From the NCBI RefSeq assembly GCF_003298775.1, contig NZ_QNTQ01000024.1, forward strand, positions 1-64,000: 64,000 bases of DNA, written 5' to 3'. The translations under genes and the position numbers were made by a program. This document shows, one piece after another, positions 1-7,673 of this stretch; within the stretch, counting starts at the first letter, position 1; every line of letters begins with the position of its first letter. The stretch comes from Rhodosalinus halophilus (GTDB lineage Bacteria > Pseudomonadota > Alphaproteobacteria > Rhodobacterales > Rhodobacteraceae). The notes beneath the pieces are model-generated. The model did no database searches. It saw only the letters and a program-made list of their open reading frames with translations, and was not told where the DNA came from.

Positions 1-1
1 C

Positions 2-196
2 ACCATGCCCATCGCCGGCACCCGCCTGATCCGCGAGTGGCAAGGTGTCGAGCACATCGTCACTGTCACCGCCGACGGCTTCGAATGGCAGGGGCGGCCC
101 TACAAATCGCTGTCCGCCATCGCGCGCGCGATCACCGGCACGCGCTGGAACGGCTGGGTCTTCTTCGGCTTGCGCAGCCGGAGGTCGCGGACATGA
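2..196 (+). CDS. DUF2924 domain protein, C-terminal part (cut by window edge)
   Basis: Only the last 60-odd codons are in the window; the frame is open to the left edge, so the true start lies outside. The visible residues include TRLIREWQG and KSLSAIARAITGT, which match the conserved C-terminal half of DUF2924 proteins as I know them. In alphaproteobacteria that family almost always sits directly upstream of a large serine recombinase, and that is the arrangement here. The stop codon overlaps the recombinase start in an ATGA, so the two are translationally coupled. Function is unknown; a role with the recombinase is inferred from linkage alone. Confidence 0.75.
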   Translation, partial: TMPIAGTRLIREWQGVEHIVTVTADGFEWQGRPYKSLSAIARAITGTRWNGWVFFGLRSRRSRT

Positions 197-1305
197 CCAA
201 GCCCATCGTTCGCAAACAGCGCTGCGCCATCTACACCCGCAAGTCCTCCGAGGAAGGGCTGGAGCAGGAGTTCAACTCGCTCCACGCCCAGCGGGAGGCG
301 TGCGAGGCGTTCATCGCCAGCCAGCGCGCCGAGGGATGGGTGCTCGTCCGCGATCAGTACGACGACGGCGGCATCTCCGGCGACACGCTGGAACGGCCCG
401 GGTTGAAGCGGCTGCTGGAGGATATTGAGGACGGGCTTGTCGACGTGGTCGTGGTCTACAAGATTGACCGCCTCAGCCGGTCGCTCGCGGACTTCGCCAA
501 GCTGGTCGAGGTGTTCGACCGTAACGGCGTGACCTTCGTTTCGGTCACGCAGTCCTTCAACACGACGACTTCCATGGGACGGCTGACGCTGAACATCCTG
601 CTTTCCTTCGCCCAGTTCGAGCGCGAGGTTACCGCCGAGCGCATCCGCGACAAGGTCGCCGCCAGCCGCAAGAAGGGCATGTGGATGGGTGGCGTGCCGC
701 CTTACGGATACCGGGTCGAGAACCGGAAGCTGGTGATCGATGACGAGCATGCCGATCACGTTCGCTGGATCTTCGCCCGCTTTCTCGAGATCGGATCCGG
801 GACGGAACTGGCGCACGAGGTCGGCGTACGCGGCATCCGCACGCCGCGCGGAAACCGGATCGACAAGAAGTACCTGTACCGGTTGCTGAACAACCGCGCC
901 TATATCGGCGAGGCGGTCCACAAGGGCGAAAGCTACCCCGGCGAGCACGACGCGATCATCGACCGCGAGACATGGGACCGGGTGCATGCCATCCTGAAGG
1001 AGAGCCCGCGCAAGCGGGCGATGCGGACCCGCGCCGAGACGCCCGCCTTGCTGAAGGGCCTGCTGTTCGGCCCGGATGGCGCGGCGTTCTCGCCGACCCA
1101 CACGCGCAAGGGCGACAGGCTCTACCGGTACTATGTCAGCCAGACGGTGCTGAAGCACGGCGCGGGATCGTGCCCGGTGGGCCGCGTGCCCGCAGGCGAG
1201 ATCGAGGCTGCCATCATCGACCAGCTCCGCGCCGTTTTTCGTCAGCCCGAGATCGTGGCAGGGACATGGAAAGCGGCGCGTGCCCACGCCAAAGATGTCA
1301 CTTAG
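193..1305 (+). CDS. Large serine recombinase (resolvase family), truncated by an amber codon
   Basis: Site-specific DNA recombinase, expected to integrate or excise the element it sits in. The N-terminal resolvase domain (about residues 9-150) carries the YTRKS motif with the catalytic serine at residue 18, and DRLSRS and LSFAQFEREVTAERIR further on. A recombinase domain follows (about 165-270, with GGVPPYGY), then a region containing SPTHTRKGDRLYRYY. I chose ATG 193 because it overlaps the upstream stop and gives the usual family N-terminus. The frame stops at TAG 1303-1305 after 370 residues, but the same frame stays open for another 65 codons that read as the normal family C-terminus, so the protein is probably missing its end. 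Confidence 0.9.
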   Translation: MTKPIVRKQRCAIYTRKSSEEGLEQEFNSLHAQREACEAFIASQRAEGWVLVRDQYDDGGISGDTLERPGLKRLLEDIEDGLVDVVVVYKIDRLSRSLADFAKLVEVFDRNGVTFVSVTQSFNTTTSMGRLTLNILLSFAQFEREVTAERIRDKVAASRKKGMWMGGVPPYGYRVENRKLVIDDEHADHVRWIFARFLEIGSGTELAHEVGVRGIRTPRGNRIDKKYLYRLLNNRAYIGEAVHKGESYPGEHDAIIDRETWDRVHAILKESPRKRAMRTRAETPALLKGLLFGPDGAAFSPTHTRKGDRLYRYYVSQTVLKHGAGSCPVGRVPAGEIEAAIIDQLRAVFRQPEIVAGTWKAARAHAKDVT

Positions 1306-1503
1306 GCCGATGCACGCGCAGCCTTGCAGCAACTCGATCCGCTGTGGGACGAGCTCTTCCCTGCCGAGCAGGCACGCATCGTGGCACTTCTGGTCGAGCG
1401 CGTCGACATCGGCACCGATGGGCTCAACGTCGCCCTGCGTGTCGACGGGCTCGGCGGCCTCGCCCGCGAGATGCTGGCCGGCGGCATCGAGGCTGCCGCA
1501 TGA
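1306..1503 (+). pseudogene. Severed C-terminal tail of the serine recombinase
   Basis: Directly after the TAG at 1303-1305, the recombinase frame continues open for 65 codons to TGA 1501-1503. It reads ADARAALQQLDPLWDELF, then EQARIVALLVERVDIG and a final AREMLAGGIEAAA. This is what I know as the conserved C-terminal segment of DUF2924-linked recombinases, whose intact version usually has an acidic residue at the stop position (T-E-A-D). A single GAG to TAG change would explain it. The tail has no start codon or ribosome site of its own. Its stop overlaps the next gene's ATG, the normal arrangement for the intact gene. Confidence 0.75.
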
Positions 1504-1880
1504 CCCGCGAGGCTCCGATCCCGGAGACCGTGACTCTCCACGTCCCGTTCCGCATCGTGAAACGCAGCGGGAGAAAGGAGATGCAGTTGCCCGAAGGGGC
1601 CGCGCAGCCTCGGCGGACCGACAACACGCTGATCAAAGCACTGGCGCGGGCATTTCGCTGGAAGAGCATGCTGGAGTCGGGCGAGTTCGCCACCATTGCC
1701 GAACTGGCCGCGCGCGAGGGGATCGCACCCTCCTACATGACCCGCGTCCTGCGGCTCACGCTGCTCGCGCCTGACATCATCGAGGGCATCCTGGACGGGA
1801 AGCAGGGGCCGGAGGTGACGTTGGCGCGCGTGCTAGAGCCGTTTCCCGTGGAGTGGAAGCGACAGTTTACACGTGGCTGA
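1500..1880 (+). CDS. Small helix-turn-helix protein linked to the serine recombinase
   Basis: A 126-residue basic protein that accompanies DUF2924-linked recombinases in alphaproteobacteria. The central part (about residues 64-86, FATIAELAAREGIAPSYMTR) fits a helix-turn-helix resembling the ParB/KorB type, followed by LRLTLLAPDIIEGILDG. The ATG at 1500 overlaps the TGA that would end the intact recombinase, so it was originally coupled to full-length recombinase translation; with the amber codon at 1303 that coupling is broken. A role as recombination accessory factor or regulator is inference. No biochemical function is known to me. Confidence 0.75.
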   Translation: MTREAPIPETVTLHVPFRIVKRSGRKEMQLPEGAAQPRRTDNTLIKALARAFRWKSMLESGEFATIAELAAREGIAPSYMTRVLRLTLLAPDIIEGILDGKQGPEVTLARVLEPFPVEWKRQFTRG

Positions 1881-2181
1881 GGCACGTCAAGGCCGACGGG
1901 GCCCACTCCAAGCGCCGAGAGCATAGAAAGCACCTCTAGTGCTCCGGTATTATTCATTTTCAACAGATACTTAGGGCGAAACCAGCATGCCTTGTCGCGT
2001 TGGCATTCGACCCACTTTCAGAAGCATATTCGCTACTCCTGCAGCGCTATACTCCCACAGGATCGCAGCATATTTAGAGAATATTTCGTCGAAATGATTG
2101 ACAAACTGCGCGCTGGTGCGCAGGTTTGCGATGGTCAGACCGTCGCATATGTGACGGATTCGCTATCGCAAGGAGGCGAAC
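1881..2181 (+). other. Intergenic stretch, 5' region of the ATPase operon
   Basis: About 300 bases with no convincing gene and clearly more A+T than the flanks. It contains a short inverted repeat CTGCGC/GCGCAG at about 2105-2122 and a TTGACA at 2098-2103 that could be a -35 element, but no good -10 hexamer lies 16-18 bases further on. It probably holds the promoter for the genes starting at 2182. I see no tRNA, attachment-site repeat or terminator here. Confidence 0.4.
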
Positions 2182-2433
2182 ATGGATGGAAGCAGCCACG
2201 AAACAAGCGGCGTGAGCGCCAAACATCAGAAGTTTCGCGACCTCGCGGAGAGCCGAACGAACAAGGCCCTCGATGCCATTGGGCGGATCGGAAACCTATC
2301 GAATCGCTCGATCTACGAGTGGGACGACGCTGAGGTTCGAAAGGTCGTCAAAGCCCTCAAGGATGCCGTGTCCGAGGTCGAGGCGCGCTTCGCTTCGCCC
2401 AAGGGCAAAGTCGGCGCGAAGTTCAAGCTGTAA
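2182..2433 (+). CDS. Small hypothetical protein upstream of the GHKL ATPase
   Basis: An 83-residue protein with a good ribosome site (AAGGAGG six bases before ATG 2182). It has no recognised domain. The middle reads RTNKALDAIGRIGNLSNRS, followed by an acidic stretch with DAEVRKVVKALKDAVSEVEARF that is probably helical. It lies 14 bases before the ATPase gene and has its own strong ribosome site, so it is very likely a real first cistron of the same operon. I recall similar small proteins next to restriction or methylase genes, but cannot assign a function. Confidence 0.65.
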   Translation: MDGSSHETSGVSAKHQKFRDLAESRTNKALDAIGRIGNLSNRSIYEWDDAEVRKVVKALKDAVSEVEARFASPKGKVGAKFKL

Positions 2434-2447
2434 GCGGGGAGGAGCAG

Positions 2448-4577
2448 ATGGATAACCGAGAGTTCCTGGACCGACTCATGGCCGCCGAAAAGGTTGAGGA
2501 AGTCAGAGCGGCGTTGGCGGAGTACAGGGAACACCCGAATGTCGACCTCGTACCTTTCGGTCGGAGGGACAACAATCGAGGTGCGATTGAGGTCGCAAGC
2601 GACCCGGCTCGTTCCGCCATCGAAAGGGTAACGAACGCACACGATGCGATCCTCGAGTACGAGCATGACCAGCACGGCGGCAAACCGAAGAGCGGCTCAC
2701 CGCGTGAGGCTGCGGCCCACTGGCTGGGCGTCCCAATGAAAGGGGGGCTGTCCGCGCTCGGTCCAGGCGACAGGCAGCGGCTTGCCGCTGAGACCGTAGT
2801 TCGCCTTGAGGAGGGCGAGGGTTGGCAGTCTCGGCTCCTGACCGTGATCGACAGGGGTACGGGGATCGCACCGGACCAGATGGAAGGCACGATCCTAAGC
2901 CTCAATGAGAGCAACAAGATCCAGAAGCACTACCTTGCCGGAACATACGGACAGGGTGGTTCGAGCACCTTGGTGTTCTCCAAGTATGTACTGATCGTCT
3001 CCCGCGCCGCCGGGTCCGACGAAATTGCTTTCACGGTGATCTGGTATCAAGACTTGCCGGCTGAACAGTACAAGACGGGCCGATATGTATACCTCACCCG
3101 GGACGGTGGGCTGCTTGTTGCCAAGGCGCGCGACGGAGACCCGGAGCGTGGGACGGTGGTGAGGCACTTTGGCTACGACCTGTCCGGCTACACATCGTCC
3201 ATCGGACCAAAGAGCCTCTACGGTGCGCTCCAGCGGGTACTGTTCGACCCTGTGGCACCTATCCGGTTCGAGAACCAGGTTCACGGCTGGAACCGGACGA
3301 TCAAGGGTTCACGGAACGCTCTGAATGGCGCTGTGGACGACGGAGACGAGGGCAGCGGTAAGGGGCCCGATATCGACTACCGGCTCCCGACCTTCAACGT
3401 TTCGCTCGGCGACCACGGGGAGATCGGGGTCGAATACTGGGTCCTCTCCAGAAAGATGAAGAAGGACGGCAAGCCCTCCAACGAGGCGCCTTCGCGGGCC
3501 TTCGTCGACAACACCAAGCCCGTCGTCCTGACGCACAACGGTCAGAACCAGGGCGAGATCACGGGACGCCTTATCCAGAAGGACGCCGACCTGTTCTACC
3601 TGCAGAAGCAGGGGCGCCTGATCGTCCATGTGAACTGCGACCGCCTCTCCGCACAGGCGAAGCGGATGCTGTTCTCTTCCACGCGGGAACAGTGGCGAGA
3701 GGGCTTTATCCAGAGCACTATTCAGGAGGAAATCGTCAGCCTGCTCAAGGCGGACGACGAGTTGCGCCGCCTTAACGAGAAGGCCCGAGACGAGAGCCTT
3801 CGCGACAAGGACGACGCGGCAGAGAAGCAAATTCAGCGGCAGGTGGCCCGTCTGCTCCGCATTACCGGTCCGGCCGTGGCCGAGGTCGGCGGCGCGACGG
3901 CGTCCACCGCCGGCGACGACAAGCCAAAAGGCGGCGGGGGTGAGTCAAAGCCGCCAGAGCCGATCGAACCCAGCGACCCGCCCACCTTTGTGCGAATCGT
4001 CGCAGAACCGGACAAGCCAATCAAGTTCCACGCGGGACAACGGCGCATGGTTCGCCTGGAGACCGACGCGAACTCCGATTACCACGACCCGGACGACCCC
4101 GCGAAGAACAGGCTGAACGTCATCGTGGGCGACGACCTCGAAGTCTATGCCACGAGCCCGATCATTGGCGGCCGCTTCCGCATCGGCGTGAGGGCCAAGA
4201 CCGAAATCGCACTCGGCAGCTCAGGCAGCATCCGCGTCGAACTCTATCGGCCGGGAGCGACGACCCTGAGCGACGAGCGAGAGTATTCCATCGTTGAGCA
4301 GCCGAAACCCAAGGAGGGGCAGCGGAAGAACCCCTTCCCACAGTTCCGTTTCGAACCGGTCGGGGGACCGGACGACGAGAACTGGCTCTACGTGGCGGGC
4401 GAGGCGGAAGACAGGGACGTGCGTCGGCATGCCAGCTCGGCTGAGATGACCTCGGAAGGTGTCCTCATTGTCTACTACTCCACGGCCTTCCCCAGGTTTG
4501 CCAATGAGAGGCGAAAGCTGGAGCAGCGAAGCCCAGCGATGGCCCTGTCCTTCGAGCAGCAGCTTGCTGAGTCGTAG
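2448..4577 (+). CDS. GHKL (Hsp90-like) ATPase, possible DNA-defence component
   Basis: A 709-residue protein with a Bergerat-fold ATP-binding domain at the N-terminus: N-box ERVTNAHDA (59-67, with catalytic Glu59 and Asn63), G1 box DRGTG (135-139) and G2 box GTYGQGG (165-171). The middle resembles a transducer region, with HVNCDRLSAQAKRMLFSS near residue 400. A charged, probably coiled segment follows (about 440-465), then a Gly/Pro/Lys-rich linker (about 485-505) and a C-terminal part that looks like beta-sandwich. The start has a strong GGGGAGGAG ribosome site. It is sandwiched between a small protein and a winged-helix protein, with a methyltransferase convergent downstream, which suggests anti-phage or restriction-type function. 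That role is inference. No nuclease domain was recognised, and the C-terminus may be shortened. Confidence 0.75.
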   Translation: MDNREFLDRLMAAEKVEEVRAALAEYREHPNVDLVPFGRRDNNRGAIEVASDPARSAIERVTNAHDAILEYEHDQHGGKPKSGSPREAAAHWLGVPMKGGLSALGPGDRQRLAAETVVRLEEGEGWQSRLLTVIDRGTGIAPDQMEGTILSLNESNKIQKHYLAGTYGQGGSSTLVFSKYVLIVSRAAGSDEIAFTVIWYQDLPAEQYKTGRYVYLTRDGGLLVAKARDGDPERGTVVRHFGYDLSGYTSSIGPKSLYGALQRVLFDPVAPIRFENQVHGWNRTIKGSRNALNGAVDDGDEGSGKGPDIDYRLPTFNVSLGDHGEIGVEYWVLSRKMKKDGKPSNEAPSRAFVDNTKPVVLTHNGQNQGEITGRLIQKDADLFYLQKQGRLIVHVNCDRLSAQAKRMLFSSTREQWREGFIQSTIQEEIVSLLKADDELRRLNEKARDESLRDKDDAAEKQIQRQVARLLRITGPAVAEVGGATASTAGDDKPKGGGGESKPPEPIEPSDPPTFVRIVAEPDKPIKFHAGQRRMVRLETDANSDYHDPDDPAKNRLNVIVGDDLEVYATSPIIGGRFRIGVRAKTEIALGSSGSIRVELYRPGATTLSDEREYSIVEQPKPKEGQRKNPFPQFRFEPVGGPDDENWLYVAGEAEDRDVRRHASSAEMTSEGVLIVYYSTAFPRFANERRKLEQRSPAMALSFEQQLAES

Positions 4578-4612
4578 CTTGAACTGCTAGCTAGCAGCGA
4601 AAAGGAGTTGGA

Positions 4613-4855
4613 ATGGCAAATCGTGCGGACTTGGTCGCCTGGGTCGAAAATGCGCTGCATGCGCTCGGCGGCGAAGCAACTATTGTCGATGTTGCGAAGC
4701 ACCTTTGGTCCGAACACGAGGACGAGCTTCGAAGATCAGGCGACCTCTTTTACACTTGGCAGTACGACATGCGTTGGGCGGCATTGAAGCTGCGTAAAGA
4801 CGGGAAACTGGCGGACGCCAATCGCTCGAAGCGAGGGACTTGGGCACTTCGCTAG
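4613..4855 (+). CDS. Small winged-helix protein (Mrr N-terminal-like)
   Basis: An 80-residue protein with an AAGGAG ribosome site seven bases before its ATG. The sequence DVAKHLWSEHEDEL followed by WAALKLRKDGKLADA and a final RGTWALR fits a compact winged helix-turn-helix such as the N-terminal domain of Mrr-type restriction proteins. It follows the ATPase by 35 bases on the same strand and is probably part of that operon, where it could recognise DNA for the ATPase. Its last 176 bases are also covered, on the other strand, by the open frame of the methyltransferase. Confidence 0.65.
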   Translation: MANRADLVAWVENALHALGGEATIVDVAKHLWSEHEDELRRSGDLFYTWQYDMRWAALKLRKDGKLADANRSKRGTWALR

Positions 4856-5900
4856 CTTGGGTCGCTTTCCATGTGACGCGCCCGATCGGGTGAGCCGCGT
4901 AGGTCCAATCCGCCTCGATCGACAGCCAGCGGCGACCCAAGCCCTCCGCCACGGCCCCAGTGGTATTGCTGCCGGCAAACGGATCCAGGACAAGGTCGCC
5001 CTCGTCGGTAAGAAACTTGACAAAGAACTCAACCAGGGTGGATGGCATTCGCGCCGGGTGGACTGGGGCACCACGGTCAAGGCAAAACATGCGGTAGCCG
5101 TCGCTGGAGAGCGTGTTGGCTGCCTTCAGCAGGTTGGTTGTCTCCTCGAGGTACTCCGCGAATCCCTTGGGGGTGATGACGCCATCCATGGAGGGGAGCG
5201 CGTCGACGCCACCGACGTTGGGCGGGATCGCCCCATTATTGTCCGCCTTGAAGCTCTCCGCGCCGATGTGGTGCTCAGACGGACGAGCCCCGGCGTTGTA
5301 TTTGCCGGTCTCGATGAGGCGCTTCATGCTGGGACTGTACTCCCGCAGCACCTTCCGGTTGTCGGCCTTCGGACGCGGGTTCGGCGACATCCACCAGATG
5401 CGGGTGAAGGCGTCCTTGACCCGCGACCGCTCCTTGTTCACCCACTCTATAGGAGACGGCAGCCGGGCCGGGTTGTACCAGATGAACTCCTGGCAGAGGT
5501 GCAGGTCACCCTTCTTCAGGAAGCGCAGGAACGCCTCCAGGACGTGGGTGGACATCGTCGGCTGGCCAGGCATCCAGGCGTTGCCGATCTCAATTACGAT
5601 TGAACCGTCGTCGGTCACCATGTCCCGCAGGAGGGGAGCGAACTTGGCAAACCAGCGAATGTATTCCTCCCCCTGCAAGTTGCCGTAGCTCTTCTTGGTG
5701 TTCAGGGGGAATGGCGGCGATGTGAAGGCGAGCTGTACCTTGCCCGCGCGCTCCTGCAGAGGTCGGCTTTTTAGCACCTTAAGGGAGTCACCACAGTAGG
5801 CCGCCCCGAGGTCCGTCTCGTAGATCGGCGTCGAAGCGCGGCGCCCCTCCCTGAGCGCCTCTGCGATCGCTACATCGTGTGTCTTCCCCCATTCCGCCAT
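4680..5900 (-). CDS. DNA methyltransferase, N4-cytosine/N6-adenine beta class
   Basis: Transfers a methyl group from S-adenosylmethionine to DNA. Catalytic motif IV is TSPPF (residues 60-64), the SPP form typical of N4-cytosine enzymes, and the SAM-binding motif I is DPFAGSNTTG (306-315). The order IV before I marks the beta class. I chose ATG 5900 over an ATG at 5936 because GGAG precedes it and nothing usable precedes the other. The conserved core ends near residue 340. The last 58 or so residues read antisense to the winged-helix gene and look unlike the family, so the native stop may have been lost. It could protect host DNA in a restriction-like system, but no partner nuclease is visible. 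Confidence 0.85.
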   Translation of the reverse strand: MAEWGKTHDVAIAEALREGRRASTPIYETDLGAAYCGDSLKVLKSRPLQERAGKVQLAFTSPPFPLNTKKSYGNLQGEEYIRWFAKFAPLLRDMVTDDGSIVIEIGNAWMPGQPTMSTHVLEAFLRFLKKGDLHLCQEFIWYNPARLPSPIEWVNKERSRVKDAFTRIWWMSPNPRPKADNRKVLREYSPSMKRLIETGKYNAGARPSEHHIGAESFKADNNGAIPPNVGGVDALPSMDGVITPKGFAEYLEETTNLLKAANTLSSDGYRMFCLDRGAPVHPARMPSTLVEFFVKFLTDEGDLVLDPFAGSNTTGAVAEGLGRRWLSIEADWTYAAHPIGRVTWKATQASEVPKSLASSDWRPPVSRLYAASMPPNACRTAKCKRGRLIFEARPRVRTKGASQHRQ

Positions 5901-6335
5901 GTCGTGAATCTGTCTCCGTGCGCTTCCAGCCCACAATATATACGGTGCCAGCTGCCGTAAACTCCGAAATCTGGTCAGCTGAGCCTGTTGCGACGGTTCC
6001 TGCTCACCTGATCGACATCTACGCAGTGATGCTGCAGGCGCGTCTCTCCAATGCGTGAGACCGGCCGCTGCGCGCTACCTCGCCCCGAGCGCACCATATG
6101 CCAACTTCTCACACACCACTGCGTTCGATCCCGGTCGCAGCAGACGCAAACGCGACTCCAATCCAAGCAATTTTGAAGACTAGATTTTATCACTATCTTA
6201 CAAAGTCTTATAAGAAATTCACCAAACCGGCGCAGTCATGAGGTCCGGAGAATATCGGCCCCGAGAGACCGCTTCCGGGCCACCTGGCTGCAAGGGTAGT
6301 GCTCAGCCCCGCCCGCATAACCCTCGAAAACAACG
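5901..6335. other. Gene-free boundary zone between integrated element and chromosome
   Basis: About 430 bases with no credible gene. The first half holds the methyltransferase promoter region. Around 6170-6225 the sequence turns strongly A+T-rich, with AAGACT (6176-6181) facing AGTCTT (6204-6209). Base composition returns to the high-GC chromosomal style after about 6235. The right end of the integrated element most likely falls in this zone. I could not find a direct repeat marking the exact junction because the other end of the element is outside the window. Confidence 0.45.
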
Positions 6336-6358
6336 GAAAAATCCGGCCGCAGCCGGAT
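6336..6358 (-). terminator. Rho-independent terminator of tRNA-Ser
   Basis: On the minus strand, ATCCGGC and GCCGGAT form a 7-bp stem around a four-base loop (6341-6358), followed at once by a run of five T. It lies 27 bases beyond the 3' end of the tRNA gene and fits a terminator for it. Confidence 0.75.
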
Positions 6359-6384
6359 CGGAAGAACGCTTTCGCGAGGGCAAG

Positions 6385-6474
6385 TGGCGGAGGAGGTGGG
6401 ATTCGAACCCACGATGCGCTTTCACGCATGCCGGTTTTCAAGACCGGTGCAATCGACCGCTCTGCCACTCCTCC
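6385..6474 (-). tRNA. tRNA-Ser (anticodon UGA)
   Basis: A 90-nt serine tRNA with encoded CCA end (complement of 6385-6387). The acceptor arms GGAGGAG and CTCCTCC pair over 7 bp, the T-arm loop reads GGTTCGAATCC, the long variable arm GCATGCGTGAAAGCGCATC is typical of class II tRNAs, and the anticodon loop CTTGAAA gives anticodon TGA at 6438-6440. It lies just right of the integrated element, with its 3' end facing it. Confidence 0.97.
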
Positions 6475-6681
6475 ATAGGCCCCCAGATAGGCCGCGCCCG
6501 GCGATTCTGGAAGGCGGCTCGGCGCGCTGCGGCCTTTTCTTGCGCGCTCAGACGGGGTATCCTCGCATCGCCGGCCGTGATGCGGCGGGCGTGCGGCGCG
6601 CGGTGAGGCATGCGGGCCGCAGGGGCGAAAGGGCGGCGGACCGGGGTCAACCCCGGCCATCAGCAGGCAAGGGACGAGCTC

Positions 6682-7569
6682 ATGACATATCGCGAGAGAG
6701 GCCTCCGGTCCCGGTCGGCGGGGCGCGCTGCGCTGGTTGCAGGGATCGCGCTGGCGCTGGCGGGCTGTGGCGACGAGGGCGCGCTGGGCTTTCTCGGGGG
6801 CGAGCGGCCCGAGGCGTCGGCGGACGCCGAGGTCTCGCGCTCGGTCCGGCTGGTCGAGCGCGACGTCGAGGCGCCGGAGGTCTTCCAGGTCGCCGAGGCG
6901 GGGCTGTGGGACGGGCGGCCGTCGCTCGGCGGCGTCTGGGTCGCGCACCCCGAGGTGGCGGAGCCCGAGCGCGTCATCATCCGCAACACCGCGAACGGCA
7001 AGTTCGTGATCGGCGCGCTCTTCCGGCGCGAGCGCGAGATGACGGGGCCCCGGCTTCAGGTCTCCTCCGACGCGGCCGAGGCGCTCGGCCTGCTGGCGGG
7101 GCAGCCGCAGCGCCTCGAGGTCACCGCGCTGCGACGCGAGGAGGTGGCCGAGGGCGGCGAGGAGGCCGCCGAGGCCGGGGCCGAGGCGGGCGAGGCGGCG
7201 CTGCCGGCCGCGGCCGAGATCACCGAGTCTTCGCTCGAGCCGGTCGATGCCGCCGCCGCCGCGCTCGACGAAGCGGCGTCCGAGCCGGTGCAGACGTCGG
7301 CGCCGGCCTCTCAGCCCGAGCGGCGCGCGGGCGCGCCGGAACGGCCCTACGTCCAGATCGGCATCTTCAGCGTGGAAGAGAACGCCAGCAACACCGCGAC
7401 CGCGATGCGGCAGGCGGGAATGGTGCCGACGGTCAAGAAACAGTCGAGCCAGGGAAAGACGTTCTGGCGCGTGCTCGTGGGCCCCGCGCCCAATCAGCGC
7501 GACCTTTCCGCGCTGCTTGACAAGGCGCGCGAACAGGGCTTTGCCGATGCCTACGCGGTGCGGGACTGA
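6682..7569 (+). CDS. SPOR-domain lipoprotein
   Basis: A 295-residue envelope protein. An N-terminal hydrophobic segment ends in the lipobox LALAGC, so Cys29 is the likely lipidated residue. Residues 60-165 contain GGVWVAHPEVAEPERV and RLQVSSDAAEALGL, which resemble the RlpA/SPOR lipoproteins of Rhodobacterales. An Ala/Glu-rich linker follows, then a C-terminal SPOR domain (about 222-295, starting PYVQIGIFS), the fold that binds glycan strands stripped of side peptides at the division site. It lies 104 bases before a D,D-carboxypeptidase gene, which fits joint work on peptidoglycan. ATG 6682 gives a normal signal peptide. Confidence 0.85.
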   Translation: MTYRERGLRSRSAGRAALVAGIALALAGCGDEGALGFLGGERPEASADAEVSRSVRLVERDVEAPEVFQVAEAGLWDGRPSLGGVWVAHPEVAEPERVIIRNTANGKFVIGALFRREREMTGPRLQVSSDAAEALGLLAGQPQRLEVTALRREEVAEGGEEAAEAGAEAGEAALPAAAEITESSLEPVDAAAAALDEAASEPVQTSAPASQPERRAGAPERPYVQIGIFSVEENASNTATAMRQAGMVPTVKKQSSQGKTFWRVLVGPAPNQRDLSALLDKAREQGFADAYAVRD

Positions 7570-7673
7570 ACCCCGCGCCGTCCGAGCCGTCCAGTCACCG
7601 GGCGCAGCGCCGGCCTGTGCCTGAAGTCCTGCGGCGCCGCCGCGCCGCGCTGCCAGAGGAGGTCCGTCGGGGG

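Noticed and set aside
6385-6474. The tRNA-Ser 3' end as attachment site of the element
   Set aside because: No duplicate of the tRNA 3' end was found in the window, and the tRNA terminator still lies between. The outer end of the element is not in view.
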